A stretch of 64,000 nucleotides of DNA from Centropus unirufus (lineage: Eukaryota > Chordata > Aves > Cuculiformes > Centropidae), in assembly GCA_013397695.1 (NCBI GenBank), contig VYZI01000319.1, positions 696,276 through 760,275 on the forward strand, written 5' to 3'. The notes below the pieces were generated by a model, which saw nothing but the letters and a program-made list of their open reading frames with translations, was not told the DNA's origin and did no database searches. The position numbers were made by a program, and so were the translations under genes. Position 1 is the first letter of the stretch; every line of letters begins with the position of its first letter. Of this stretch, positions 24,571 through 39,436 are shown one piece after another.

Positions 24571-27500
24571 GCATTTCTTTATGTGTTACTGTAACAACAC
24601 TTTTTAAAAAAATATTCTAATTAATGGGTTATATTGACTGCCCTACATATGGGAGAACTACGTAGCTTGAGTACCTATCACTGCTGGCTTTCTTCTATGG
24701 TCTGTTGTAATTTTTCTCCAGCTGGTATTTTCAAAAAGGTCCTTTGGAGGCAGTTTTTACTATTTCTACTCACTTAATCTAGCCAAAGGGTATGGTAATG
24801 ATTATATTTGGTTGTTGTTTCTAAGGTCCATGGGAATAAGATCTGATTAATAAGATATATTTATAAATTATTTNATATTGACATATAAATATAATGCCAG
24901 TAAAAATGCTTCTGGTGTATAATTGAGTACAAAAGCTGGGAAGAAGACTTCTTACATTCATGGTGCTTTTAGTGTCTGAGATCACCTTTCCTCATGCTGC
25001 AATATTAGATGGTCAGTTTCAAATCTGCTGCATTTTTGTGCAGGAGATGTTATGAAGTGGTATGGTTCTTTGACCTTTCAGTTTTCTCTGTATCTTATAC
25101 AGACTGATGGACCTCACACTGATATTCTCATGCCTTCCTTGAGTTGTTGTATTGATTGATGCAGGTCCAATGCATTGATAGATTTGCTCTAAGTTGAGAA
25201 AACTTTGATGGACATGAGCAGAGGAGGCTTTGGGTCACTTAGCTTCCAAAGTTGCCTCATTTATATCAAGGCAATGTCTCTCCTTCAGACAAGAGGATTC
25301 CTTGCTTAAGTAGTTTTTTGATGAAATGGCAGATGGATAAATATGGAGTATACAAAGAATAATCTGATCTTTGTCACTACTTTTTTATGGAAAGAGTTTC
25401 TAAACATGTACTTGAATGCCTGCACTAGCACGTTATCCCTAAACCCTTCTTTTGGGGTGCTGTTCTATCTGCCTTGTGTTGAGTTCCCAATGTTTCTGTT
25501 CTCCCAGACATCACACTTCTGGGGCTGCACGTACCTGATACATCTCCATTTTCAATAGAGGCACTCAGTAGGTCTGTGATGGCTTTTAAGTCCTGCTATC
25601 TTACACAGGACCATCTGAACTTGCTCTCTGTAGCTCTCTGTATTACATCTAGGATTTGAACAAATATAATGGTAAGGCACTAAATTATTCTGCATAAATA
25701 TACCAGATCATTTGGACCTAGCTTGGGGACTCTTGAGCATGGTTCTGTGTTGTAGGTATTCTGATAGCAACTTCACCTAACAGGAGTGAATGCAGGTAAC
25801 GCAAGAGGGCCTTTGCCTCCAGTTCAAGTGTGAGAACAGTCACTGACAGCTGAATTATTGTATTTATTTTGCTGAATCCCTATAGACTGAAAGGAGGGAT
25901 TTTAGCCAGAAAATTTGGAGATTTAGAAATAATTATGGGGAATCTAAAGAGAATCTCATATAATCATTTACCTTTTTGAAACTTATATTTCTGGTCCTTT
26001 GAAATTAAATAGAGAACCGACTCACATGTTATGTAGATGCCCTAACTTACACTAGCTCTGCAATTTAAAAAATCCTGGCCTTGCTTCACACATTATGCTG
26101 AATGCGTAATCTCTCTGAGATTTGCTAGTGGGATATTTGAAGAATGTTTTAAGGAACAGTATATATCCGGTGTTATACTGGGGTGAGGAGGAAGTGCTGA
26201 GGTGAAGCAGTCATTTTTGTGGAAATGAGTACGAATTTTAGGATGACTAACTTATTCCAACAATAAAGAAGGAACCTCGAGGTTAAGTTAGGCTCGGATA
26301 AACAACAGGAAATGGTAGGAATCAATGATTTAAAAAAAAAACAGGAAAAAAATCAATATCGCTTTGAAAAGAGTTCTTTTGGTATAATAGTAAATCAAAC
26401 TCAAGCATTACCAACCAGAAATGCTGACTTGGTTTAGTAGAGCTGAGGACATAACAATATATTTCCCATGAAAGACTGAAAGCACACCTCAAGATATGCC
26501 ACTTTATTAGAAAACCTTTATGGTTGTATTTGTTTTCAAGTAGATGTTCCTCCTTTCGCCTTAAATTCTTTGTTTTATCGTATTTACCGTTCTGTGTCGC
26601 ACTGGCTCTGTGCCTGTACCACAGTTCTAGAGTTGGACAGCTTTGAAGGTTACATATGAGGAATCATTTCAAGAGAGCAAAAACTTCAGATTGGACCTTC
26701 TGAAAAGGTATAAGATAAAATAGGTTAAATCATGTGTGTTTTCTTAATATTCTTTTATTTTGAATATAGTTTCAGTGACAAAGCATAAGTACATTTACCT
26801 ATTGAAATTATTGACCTTTCAGCTATTTCTGTGCAAGGCTTGAAGATTGATTTGTTCTGTATATTTACAAATTTGTGTCAGGTTTTGTTCATTTGAGCAC
26901 AAATATAGGTTTTAGAAACCATAGGCTTTCCTTTTGGAGAAACAGGTTTGAGAGCCACATGCAGTGAGAACAGTTGTGGGCTTTACTTTTTGTTTGGTCG
27001 AACTTGTGCATTAGCCTACATTTCCTTGCATCACTCAGCCTTTAGTTGCTGACATTCTATTTTTATGCAGCTATTTTTGTTTTTCTGAAACTCTGAACCT
27101 GATTGTATGAAGCAGCATTCCTGCAGAGTTTGAATAGTTTAAGCCACAGGTTCTGTTTTGAGCTAAGCAGAATTGAAACTTGGCTTTGATGGCTAAACTG
27201 GACTTCAGCTTTCATTTCAGGACTGATTTAACCCAGATGATCACATTTTGCAATCAGACTGTGTTTTACTGTACAAGGTAGTCCCAAAACCTAGAGATTA
27301 TTTGTGACTCTTTGTTTCTTTCCTCTCTACTTTTATTTTTCCTGTCAGCAAAGCTTTTTTCATCCTTTTTTGAGGAAATATATTTTATTTTGTCTCTTAA
27401 TTTTCTTGAAAACAGATCCCGTATGCCCACGGTTTCTTAATTACAATATGAAATTAAATTTACACAAAATTGTTTAATTTATTATTTTGACATGTTTGTT

Positions 27501-28391
27501 GCAGTCACAACCATAAATTTCTCTACAGCACATAAGTGTTTAATACAGTGTATTTTTCCTTATATTACATTGATTCCCTCTTGTCGTTTTGATCCAATAT
27601 GCAAAGCTAATCATTGTAATAGAAGAGTCACTTTTGCACACCCACACTTTCTGGAATCCAGTATTCTGCTTCCTATTTTGGCAGTGAATATATTTGTGTG
27701 ATAACAGGAAAATTTAGAATGCTAGAAAATGTCTTATTCCTGCAGTAGAAGTGGATCTGGTTTTGCTAAGTTTTTTCCCCTCAACCACCATAATTTCATA
27801 GCATTTTTTATTCTTTCACACTTCTTAATGAAAGAAAGTCTTTAACTGTTTTTTTTTTTTAATAAATATACTATTAACAGCAACAGAGCTCTGCGAATTG
27901 CACTTGTGCATTAAAATGCACAGATAGGGCATAGTGGCTCAGTCATTAAAAAAAACTTATTTTCATTGCTGTTCCTCCCTGTGAAATGCAGTTTCTCTGT
28001 GAAGTTTTTGAGTGGCAATTGATCTTTCAGCTATATAACTGTAAATCTGTTTGTGTTTCTGGCTATTGCTTTTTTTTGTTCTGTTTTGGGGGGAGTATTT
28101 TTTATGCAGTAAGTCTCCTGATTGTTGTTTTCATCAGCTGAGTCTTCAGGATATTCTTGCATAGATTGTTTCCCCTCTCTCTTCTCCTTTGTTAATTTTT
28201 TTAATTATTTAGAGACTAGAGGAGGAGCTGATTTCCCTGCAGCTAAAGGGAGAGCATAGTTTTGGGTGTGAATTGAGCTTCCGCATCGGTTTTGTGCCTC
28301 ACAGTCAAGAGATAAAACTTGTTAGCTTTTTCATAGACCACAAACGATGGATCATTTAGATCTGCACCAAGTCTCTCATTAATACAAGTTT
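24571..28391. other. Intergenic, no gene seen
   Basis: AT-rich sequence downstream of TMTC2. I see no exon, RNA gene or recognisable mobile element. A single ambiguous base is at 24874. Open frames at 25343-25558 and 27492-27701 (+) lack family features. Confidence 0.6.
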
Positions 28392-28729
28392 TAGAATCAG
28401 AATGATTTAGGTTGGAAGGGACCTTAAAAATCAGCCTGTTCCAACCCCCTTGCCATGGGCAGGGATACCTTCCACTAGTCCAGGCTGCTCAAAACCTCCA
28501 CCACCCTGGCTTTGAACATCTCTGGGGATGGGGCATTCACAACCTCTCTGGACAACTTATTCCAGTGCCTCACCACCCTCGTGGTAAAAAAATTCTTCCC
28601 AACATCTAAGCTAAATCTCTTTTAGCTTAAGCCCATTACCCCTCATCCTGTCACTGCACTCCCTGATAAAGAGCCCTTCGCCATCTTTCCTGTAGGCCCT
28701 GTTTAAGTACTGGAAGGCTCCTATAAGGC
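28392..28729 (-). mobile_element. CR1 LINE 3' end, antisense (~340 bp)
   Basis: The + strand reads as the reverse complement of a CR1 3' region. It starts with TAGAATCAGAATGATTTAGG and TTGGAAGGGACCTT, then passes through CCCTTGCCATGGGCAGGG. The middle blocks resemble CTCTGGACAACTTATTCCAG and TCACTGCACTCCCTGATAAA. The similarity ends with TGGAAGGCTCCTATAAGG near 28729. The element is 5' truncated and inserted on the minus strand. The 65-codon + strand frame at 28412-28609 is an antisense artefact of this repeat. It belongs to the same CR1 type as the copy at 48351-48640. Confidence 0.95.
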
Positions 28730-29020
28730 TTGATGGAAGCATCCAGGAACTGAAAATCTTATCCACCTTTTCAACTGTATCAGCTTGTCAAATAAGAGGG
28801 CACCTTTCTGTCTAAATCTCTTCTGCCTTTGCTGCCTGTCATTATTCATGTACCAATGGGTCAAACAAAGATGTATCACAAAAAAATTTCTTCAGACGGG
28901 TCAACCTTTTCTGCCTGTGGTGTTATGACAATAAAACTACCAAACATTTTGGTTTTTTCACTACCCAATTTTAAAAGTAGCTGAAACAACTCATGAATAG
29001 CTAAACAAAAAAACAAAAAA

Positions 29021-29048
29021 GGGGTAGGGGGTGAGGGGGCAAAAGGGG
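29021..29048 (+). promoter_or_regulatory. G-quadruplex motif (candidate)
   Basis: Four G-tracts of 4, 5, 5 and 4 Gs are separated by loops TA, TGA and CAAAA. This satisfies the strict four-tract rule with short loops and should form a stable structure on the G-rich strand. It sits in otherwise AT-rich intergenic DNA, directly after an A-rich run. Confidence 0.7.
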
Positions 29049-31362
29049 AAAGAAGAAAATGTCCATTTTGATTCTACCCCTAAGAGTAAAAAACTATTTC
29101 TGAAAGGAAATAATGAAATTTGGTGTGAGAGCAGAAGCCACTTTAGTTTAAGTTTTGATTAGAAATTGCTTGAACTAGGAAAAGTGTCATCGTGGAGAAA
29201 TGTTGGCTTTTAAAGCGGGAGTTCAATGCCGTGCAGAAAAGAAGTCATTCCATGACAAAACAAAGGGAAGAGCAGAAAAGCAGCCTTTTAATAGAATACT
29301 GAATTTTTTATTTTTCCAAACAGTAATCCTGGTCACAAGTTTTACTATTTGAGGGGAAAAAAACAGACAAACAGTGTGAGCAGCTGCATTGCAATGGATT
29401 TCTTTGTCTATTTTTATTTCTTATTGTAAAGATACCAAATATTATTTAGCTTCTCCAAAGTTTGGGTTGAGTAAGACTATGTGACGTTTTGTGGCAAATC
29501 CCAAAGTGCCACACTGGTCTTGACTTTTTTCCTGTTAAGCATGGCTGGAAATGACAAGATGAAGACATCATTTCTCAAACTTCCTTAGCTCTAGTCTTCC
29601 CATAACCTCCCTCCTGCCTCTGGCTCCCGTCCCTACTTGCCCTGCTATATTAATTGCAGACAGCACTGTCTTGAGAGCAGTGATTTTTTTTTAAATTCTA
29701 GCTGGTTGTAAAGTCCTCTACTCTAATGGGACTGTATAAATAAAAGTAATGAGTTTTTCTGCCTCATTTGGGGAACTATATGTAAGAATAATATAGGCTA
29801 TGCAAATCTAACTTTTAGATAAATTACTTATTTGGGGGGTTAATAGATTTTTAATACATGTTTCTCTTTTTGTCTCCTAAACGACAGGAAAAATCAGTAA
29901 TACTTAAAATGTAAAACTGCCTCATGCATTTCAGATCAGAGAGGCGAAAGAAGCTGTAGAAATGATAGATTGACTTATACTGGATAACAGCATCATTTGG
30001 TGTTGGATTTCTACTTTTAGCTCAACATTGGGAATGATATAACCTTGCCCTGTACCTCCTAAGAGGAATTGTCCACATTCCAACCATCTGTTAAATTAAG
30101 CATTGGTGATCGCTATGAGCATGTAAAGCAGACCGACTACAAGGAGGACGGTAACTCTGCATATAGCTAAGCCTTAGGAGCCTAATTGATTCACAGACTT
30201 GGATACCCAATTCAAAGAAATGAAGGGTTTTTCTTAGTGCCGTCTCAATGTAAAGTTCAATCACAAAATTCAGCTATAATCCTTCGGTGTTATACAGTAT
30301 ATCCTGTGTCTAAAATGCTGGAAAAGATCCAGATAGTTATGTTTCCTACTTAAGTGCTTTAATATGTTGGTAGTTTTCTGGCAATAATTTCCCCTGCCAG
30401 CTATTTCTGTCTTGGTGGTACTTTGAAAACCAGGGGGGAGAAGGGTGTGTGTGCATGCTTGCAATAAATCAAACTCTCTCTTGAAGAGAGAAGTTTTGAT
30501 TACTAACAAGATCTAAACAGAACAAGACAAAGCACTGTATGTGACAAACCTGGAAAATATAATCACGTCATACTGTTTCAAACAGGAAACTTCTTAAGGG
30601 TGCTTCTGCTTGAAAGCCTGTTCCCAACCAACAGCTCTTATTGTCTTACAGTTTCTGCTTTTCAGACAATGCGCCCCTACTTGTCACCAACTTGGCTTGT
30701 AAAGAAGGAATCCTGTCCCAGCTGAAAATGCTAACAGTCTTGTCATTCACTCAAATGGCTAAAATTTCACGGTAGAAAACTGTTTAGTACATGGACTTGT
30801 TTATAATTATGTGTTGGTTCCCCTGATGATTTTTCTGATCTTCTAGCACATTAAAAATTATTCTTACACTATTCAGGGACTTTTACACAAGAAACCTCAA
30901 GTACACTATATTTTTCTGTTGAAGCCTATGGCCTCACTTGGACAATGTGAAGCTGTGTTATTAAAAGTATCAAGACAGAAGCTGCTTTAAAACATTGGTG
31001 CTGGAGCCAAGCAAGGGCTGGTCACTAGCAGAGCTGTTTAACCATGTACAAGGACATTTTGCAAAAGGAATTTTTTTCATATACATTTGGGAAAATACAA
31101 TTTATTGGAAGACATATTCCCTCCAAATGTCTGGAGACCTTCTGCTTTTATGGCAACTAGAGTATCCAACTGAGTACTAATTCATTTTTCAGTTAGTCAA
31201 ATTCACAATGATAATTATTTCAATACTTTTCTGAATGAAAATTAAAGACTGATAAGAAGACGATCTTTTTGTCTTTCCTATGGACAACCCCTCCTCCCAA
31301 TCTGCAAAAACCATCATTTCTGGTTATTTTCACTATGTACTCTCTTGCGACAGGCTTAATCA

Positions 31363-31447
31363 NNNNNNNNNNNNNNNNNNNNNNNNNNNNNNNNNNNNNN
31401 NNNNNNNNNNNNNNNNNNNNNNNNNNNNNNNNNNNNNNNNNNNNNNN
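31363..31447. other. Assembly gap (85 Ns)
   Basis: Eighty-five consecutive Ns. Open frames drawn across it have no meaning. Flanks are ordinary AT-rich sequence with no obvious repeat at the edges. Confidence 0.99.
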
Positions 31448-32351
31448 TGATAATACAAAGCCAAATACTCAAGGTGGCGGAATCTCTCCCTAAAAATTAT
31501 TTTTGCTCTAGCAAAACACAATTTGAATAAAAAGCTGTAATTTCCAAAAGGGCAGTTTCTAGCTAGTTTAAACCAAAGAATAGAGTTCTTCATATGCTAT
31601 CTTGTGAGGCTAAGGGCAAAATGTGCTCTTAATCTCTGTTTTTTTCTTTCGTAAAGGCCAGTTACAATAACTCCTGTAAGTTACTAATTAGTTTTCTGTC
31701 TCAAAGACTTGGTGAACAAGTCTCCCTCCGAAATACTAATGCTTTTGATGTTAACATCTTTAAAAGTTATCATGGTGCTACTTTTAATGAAAAAATATAT
31801 CTCAAATTATATATCATAAAAAGTGCAAAAAATAACTTCATTAATGGACTCCTTATTCGGTCCAAATTTCATATTTTCTCAGTGATTGGATTATCACAGT
31901 TGCGTTAGACTCTACTTTTCACGTCCCAGCTGCAATTTTTGCATGCTCACTTGACGCCTTCCATGATTTTTCTAACTACCTCATCTCTCTCCTCTTGAAT
32001 AGGTTCAGGATTGTTTGCTCAGCACTTTTTGCCACTCTACTAACCCTTCAACTGTCAGATTCTGACAGGGAAAGCAAAGAGTTTGTCAGCTCAGTCAAAA
32101 GGTTCAGTCAAGGAATGGCTGCAGCACAAAACCTGCTTTTATAAATTAATGAGTCATATTGCTTATTAGGTGGAGGCTTTTTGTAATAGAAAATGCAATC
32201 TTTAATCTTGGGTATTAATATTGCTTATACGTTGATGAAGGTCTGTCTACCTTTTCAAAGCATCGGAAGGGTTAATCAGGGTCTTTTGTGTAGAGTGCCT
32301 TTCAACGTCTTGGGAGTTTTATTTGGCCCGGACTCTTACAGCCCTATAATT

Positions 32352-32369
32352 CTCCCTCCCTCCCTCCCT
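32352..32369. repeat. Short (CTCC)n microsatellite
   Basis: About four units of CTCC (TCTCCCTCCCTCCCTCCCTG). Short and simple. Confidence 0.8.
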
Positions 32370-35300
32370 GGATGGTGCAATGGCAGGAATGGTCGTTAAT
32401 CGTGCTTAAGGGATCAGAGCTTAACATTATTGTAGCAGTATAAAAGATTAAGCAAGTATACCCAACATGTAAAAGCTTCCTGCTCCAGATCTCTAACCCA
32501 TGAACAATGACAGCACTTTTAATTACAAATTCACTCTCTAGACTCAGAATGGGCACTCTGGTGCTTGAAGCTCATGGAAGGTCTTATCTTTCAGGGCCAT
32601 GTTACACGAAAATTAATATCTGGAGTTTTTTGAGCTTCCCCTTAAGCAAATACCAAATAAACACAAAACCAATAAAATCCTACAAACCTTGCAGTCAATT
32701 GCTGGATCCAAATGTGCCTTCAAACTGTTATGACTGTTACAGGATATTTGTCAGCTGACGCTTAGTCACTGCCACTAGTCACTGCAAACATGGGCCAGTA
32801 TAATTTAATTAAGCAAGAATGCAAGAAGCTTAATTTTAGACTAGTCACCTCACCCTTGATGTGGCTAAACAGTTTTTCATGTATGTCTACTTTATGTAAG
32901 CTGGTCTAGAGTAATTTATTATAATATTATACACACAGAAAGCAAAAATCTACTTTTCGGTGAAGAACAACTTAACATAAGTAGAAATTATACAGACCAG
33001 ATCCTAGGGTGCCCTAGAATTATATTTGACAGAGTTAACAAAACAAATTGATAAGTTCATTTTGTCTAAGCCTCTTCTGTAGTTGTCCCATATGATGTGT
33101 TTCATGCTCACAAAACACAACTGGCAGTCATTCCATCTGAGAAGCCAGGATGGCAAGATCTGTTGATGTATTGGCCCTTCGTGGTCCTTAATGGAACTGA
33201 TCGCAGTACTCACTTCAGGATATATCTACCGTCCTTCAAAAACATAGTACATGGGAAAGTCACACTAATAGTAATTTTGCATAATGCAGAGAACCAGGAA
33301 AACTAAATGTTAACATAAACTTTTACCCATTCATCCATTTTAGGTGAACATAATGACACCCATTGAGACCAAATAGGACATTAAAATGTTAGGCTGGGAA
33401 AGACAAGAGGGTAGGAGGACACTAACTGAAATACAGAGATTATTTGAAAATGATCGAAGAGCTAGTGATGCATAATGCAATCCATCATTAGTAGGAGGGA
33501 TAGGATACATCAAGGGCAGAGAATGTCACATGAGACTATTCAAGATATATAAGAAAAATTACTCCTCTACCATTTCTGTTTTCCAGCCCAGTGCTGCATT
33601 AAAGGTTAGATATGCAAGCTTTTTGACAGCTAGCTGTCTAATACAGGAAAGAGTAACCCCTACACTTATTGCCTTATATTAAAATACCTGCATATTATGC
33701 TTTCCTAAATAAAAAAATCATAGGACCCCCCTATAATCTCAGACATATTGCTATAATTTCAAAGAAATTTCACAAAAACAAAATAGAGTTGTTTAAGTAT
33801 ATATAAAAAAATTGGTTCCCTAAGACCTGCAGAGTTTTTATTTACCATATTATTTCTTGGTAAAATCTTTGGAAAAGAAAATAATTAGAAAGATCAGGAA
33901 TTATTTTTTTTTGTTACAGCAAATTTGAAAAGGAAAGCATGCTAAAGAATCAATATTACTAAATAGCCTACGGTTTTATTTCCAAATAAGACCTCCTCAA
34001 AAAACAGTTAAAAGCATCTGGTTTTCACTGTAAATGAATCGATGGTGAAAAACACATTCCAAGTAATTTGAGAAGCTACCAGCTCTGTGTCTGATTCTAC
34101 ACTTGCCAGTCCTTGCTTCATAATTCCTGCATAGAGATGAAAAAGGAAGTTACTAGCTTTAATTACCTTCTTGCAACAGGTTGAAGACACTAATTTTATC
34201 ACTTTCTTCATCTTGCAACTCTCTGATGTTGCAAAAGGATTCTTGTTTTCCTTGTGTTTGGACTCAGGATAGTTTTAGCTGGAGCTGGACATTCAGACTA
34301 TGGAGCTGGAGTGCTTTGGTGCATCCCGGTGCTGGAGCGTTGTGACAGAGGCAAGTTTGTCAAAGTTGACCTTACGGGAAAGTGCTTGTTTCACACTGAG
34401 AGCCAATCTGTTTTCACCAACAAGTCTACTCCTCTCATACTGTTTAATGGTACTTGATTTCAACTTGCTGTAAACAAACACAGCAACACACAACCCAGAA
34501 CAGTGACAGTATTTTAAAGTTGTTTGTACTTAGGCCTTTCCACATAATCAGTTCAGAAGAAGGGTAATGCATATCCTTCATTTCTGAACTCAGAATGGAT
34601 TTTTTTTCTACTTAGGTTTGTATTTCAGTGATTGCTCTGGCACTGATGCTTCACAACCTCACTTGTGTCTAGAGCTTGAAGGATATAAAATAGACCATTT
34701 TTAATAACAAGAGAGCTGAGATGAAGCACTGATGTCCCCATGCTGAAGTGTGCAACCTCTCTGTGTTTTCTAACACAGATAGGACTTCTTTTCAAAAGAC
34801 TTAAACATTCTAGATTTTTTGCTGATCCCAGTTGAAGATTGTCTCGGTGTCTTTTGGCACACACACAATACTGACGCTCCATTTTTTAATGCTTTATTAA
34901 GTCTTTAACATTACTAAGAAATGTCATTCTTCCTGGTTAGTGTATTATTAAAGTGTTTTTGCACACTTGATGTATTTTTTTCCAAGTGCTCTTGACTTTG
35001 ACTGACTCAATAGGCTGTGAGGCAATCCATTTCAAAGGCATTATGTTTTGAAAATATTCTCAATTTAAAATTGCTCAATAAACGAGTTTCTTAAGGAAGT
35101 TTGTATTCTTTCTATTACTTTAAAGTACCAAGATTACTAATCATTATGCTGTTCCATTTCATTAAAGTTAATTGATTTCAAACATTTGAGAAAACAATTT
35201 ACTCCTACTACTACTTCAGAAACTTCTACCAGCAGAGTCTAAGTCATTATTTTTACGAGAAAATTTTATTTTGTCTTTGTGGTTAGCCTGTCTTTGAGGC

Positions 35301-38300
35301 TTCATATTTAACAGTTTCATTACATCTTTCATTGTTGCTACCTTATGTTTAAAGTGATAGATAAATTTGAAAGCATTGAGTTTCTGCAGAACAAAGGAAC
35401 TTACCTAAACAAAGACTTTCAAATGCTGACAGATATAAAAAGTAGTGAAGAGAGGGGAAAAAATACCCTGATGTTCAAGCAAAAAAAAAACCACAAGAAA
35501 CTCTTCACAATTGCAGAAAACAAAATGAGTGACCTAAAGTTTCATAGAAAAACAACTTTATCAGCTGTGACACATGCCAGGTTAGCAATTTCTTTCTTGT
35601 GTCGTCAATAGTTTCTCATAAGCAGATAATATTAACTATTTAAATGGATAGTTTCTGGGACATACCTGAATGGCATACTACTGTGACTGGTAAGATGATG
35701 AATAGCAGTCTAAGCAGAAAGAGTAGTTCAGGAAGAACAGTGTAAACTAGGTGGTTTTCAATGTAATTTGCTAAAAATACAAGGATATGGGTGAATTTTG
35801 CCTTCACTGTTAGCGAAATGAGGCATATGTGATCACTATCTTGCTCCTACTAACATTCTACCAAGAGGGAGATATGTAGAGCTGTCCTGTTTGTACCCTG
35901 AAAACAGGCAGCAAAACAAACAGGAAAGATTCTGTTATTGTGCTCTACCATGTTCTACCCCAGCCCTAGCCCTTACAGAGACAAATGTTGAAAGGAAATC
36001 CACGTTTGAGAGCGAGAAACTCAATGTGGGAAAACCGAAGCTTGCATCTTTTTAGATATTAGGGAATCAGACCATCAGAGAATCAGATCATAACCCATAG
36101 AAAACCAGGCCTCATTAGTTCTGTGGTCCACTGGACAGTTTATCTAATGTAAAGAGACTCAGATGTGCAAGCAATATTTTTTCTTAGACTTTCAATGTGA
36201 ATGCATAGTTTTGAGGTATATGCCATTAGGTATTTCAGACTTGACTTCTGGCAGTGAAAGAAAATTACACTGAGTAAACTTTTTGTGCATTTATTTCTAA
36301 AACTCACATTCTTTCTATGACAAGCTGGGAAATACGGGCAGTCTGCTCATGCAGTGTGCATACCATAGAGTTCGATGTCACATTAGAAACTCTGGTATAG
36401 AGATTTTAAATACCGCTCACTCTTTTATTAATACTGGTGTATTCCTTAGTACATTTTTCTGAGTCTATCAGAATATTTTCATGTCCTATCACTCCTGCAA
36501 CATACAGAAGGGTAACGGAGCAATAACTTTCCTATGGCAGAAATGCCTTTGAGGCAAAACAAAGCAGTATTTAACACTTCAGAGCAACTCTCAAAGGCAG
36601 TTTCTGACAGTCAGAGAAACACTACTAAACATTATTGCACTTGCTAGAGGTATGAAAGCTTGGTAGATTCAATTCTCTCACTAGGAATTTTAAAAGAAAG
36701 TGAGTTTAGAACTCTATGTTTGTACCAAATATCAACAAAGTTTTTAGAAAGCACAACTGAGAAGACCCACATTCTTACTGACTGATAGCATCATATTCAA
36801 GGTTCTGCGCAGTATTTCCTTGCTCAGTGTTACACTTCCTATTGTAATACAGGATTTCTGCAGATCAAGGGAAGAGGGGATCAGTGTAAAGTACTATAAC
36901 AAAAATCTTTGCTAAATGACACTGTATTTTGAAGTCAACATCAAAGAACAAAATATCAAAAGCAGTGAACTTGGAACTGACCACCCAGTAATACACTCTT
37001 GACATTGTATCTTTCATCTTAAAGTGTCCCAGACTATTAAAAATCATAACAAATGGGGATCTCCTTATTTTATGCAGCTGCTTGGGAAATGCAAAGGTAT
37101 ATATACAGTGGGAGCATGCACCCTTGCTATTTATGTTTATTATGTCTAGCGTTAAGCATTAGCAGTAGTGCTGTGTTATCTGTGATTCCTTATATGACTT
37201 TGTTCACAATAGTATCTGATTGTGTTCCAGTAGTTCATAAACTGGAGGTTGAAAAGATAGCCTGTAGTTCATTTTCATTTTCTTCCCAGGGGAGTAGAGT
37301 AAAGCATGTGAATGACTTACATTTATAGATCAAGTCTGCTTTAGAGTTATTGTTCTAATAGGTTTTTTAAGTATAATTATTATTACCAAAGATATCCTGT
37401 GGTGCACTTACACTGCACATCTTTGGCATTAAAATATCTCAAAAAGCAGCCAGAAGGGCTTTTGACCTTAGTTCATAAGGAAGTCTGTTAAAGAGGTTCA
37501 GGCCAGTCTGTGGGACGATGGTATCTGTTGGTTGGACAAGTTTTGTACTTACTTTCAAGGGCTCTGTTGTTTCAGAAGAGCAAAGCTGTATGCCATGGTT
37601 TTTATCAAGAGGGTTATGTAAATATTTATACACTAGCCATATTTATATGAAAACTTCCAAATTTTAGCTGCTTTGACCTGAAACTTGACTCTGTCCACTG
37701 AAAAGAATCTAGAAGGACAACTTAGATATGCTTTTGTTAGTCTATAGTTCCTAGACAATACCTTTTTTAAATTAGTAAACATTTCCATTAGAGTTGGCGA
37801 TTCCACAACAGAAGAAAAAAGAAATGTTATGTTGCTGTTAGATGTGGTATAATAGCAGCATGTGGCAATGAGTCCTTTAAAAAGTAAAGATCTTTGACTC
37901 TTTCTGCAGTTTGGGAACTGGAAAAATAGACTGCTTTTGTTAGATAGCTTGTCCAAATCATAAATGATATATGCAGATCTGACTACAGCTTTCAGATCAA
38001 ACCTGAGCTAGGATAGTCTGTGTACATTGCAAGTTAAAAACTGTAGTTAATTCTATTTTTAAGTAAGGTTCAGTAAGATGATCCAGTCTTTAGTAAAGCT
38101 TATATTCAGTCTTTATCAGTCACTGTTTTTTTTGCTTATGTGTGCAGTGTACTTGCATTAGCATTCAGCTTATGGTCGAACTACTTAGCAGAGCTTTTCC
38201 AGCAAGAAAAGAGATGGAAGACCTGCTGACCACCAGCACTTAGCTTTTGGGGCCTTAGCAGAGCATGCATAAATACTTTTAATGGCTTTAGTGTGTTTTC

Positions 38301-39436
38301 ATTGGGGAGCATCAAAACCAGTCTAAGCAGGATGAGTCAGAGAAAGCAGCTGAGGCTTTGTCTGCACAGACGGGTGCAGACAGTCATGCGTTTGATCTGC
38401 TTACACACTGAGCTGCCTGAATGGAAGCCAACTCTGGCCTGGAAGCCATAAAGACATATTAATATGTTGTGGTGCTGGAGCTCATAAGCCTTACTAGTGT
38501 TAGGGCTACTTTTGTTTCAATAACCTCTCTATAACTGTTTTTTTTAGAAGAAGTTACTCCCATGTTTTTTTCCAACTGCTATATAAAATACTCTAACAGG
38601 AACGCAAATCAATGATCCTCGAAGAGACAAAGTATGAAATGTTTTATATGCTGCTGGACCTGCAATGGGACCAGCAGATATTATTATTTGGAAACTTTTA
38701 TCAATTTCAGTTTCTACAGGTGAAAAAACCCATAATATTTAGTGCAAGAACCTGGTCTGGTAGTAGTGTATAAAGGTGAGATAAACCTAACACCCATGAC
38801 AGTTGTGCTAGTAACAATAGTTAATTTTCAATTTAATGTATCTGGAGGGATCATGCCACTGTATGATGTGGTTGCAGGCTTTAATTTAGTGTTCTGGGTC
38901 CCAAGCCAGCATAACCCAACACCCCAAAATTCTGTAATCTGTCATAGTGTTTCTTTTGCAAAACCCTTTGCCAAGGGTAGGGATGGCAGGGTGGAAGAGA
39001 CTGAACACAGAAGTTTGAGGTTTCTTTTAGAAGAGTCAATGTTAACTTAAAAAAAGATCCATGGAAAGCGGCAGGGAGGATGACAGAGTGAATGTGATAA
39101 AAACAGAGAGAGAAAAAAAGATGTGAAATAAAATAATAAAATTATATTGTCATAACACCCGCAGGCCTTCCTTCTGGAAAGGATAGCGAGTAATTGTCAG
39201 GAGCTAAACTCAGTGTGCTGCAAGCTCAGTCTCAAACTATCATTAATAATCTTGAGAAATGAGTCTAGTGGATAGAAATGAAACTGGCAGTATTTTAGAG
39301 GCAGAGTCGACATCGGCTGTCATCCTGTTGAGAGACATACCCTGTTAGGGCCTGTTAATGTTGCGCTCCTGTCAGAGTGACATATAACATTACATGTTAA
39401 ACAAGTGGCAGACGAGACAGCGTGGAGGCAAATTGT

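Noticed and set aside
35345..35611. Lysine-rich 88-codon + strand frame
   Set aside because: No domain, no exon boundaries and A-rich composition; probably chance.
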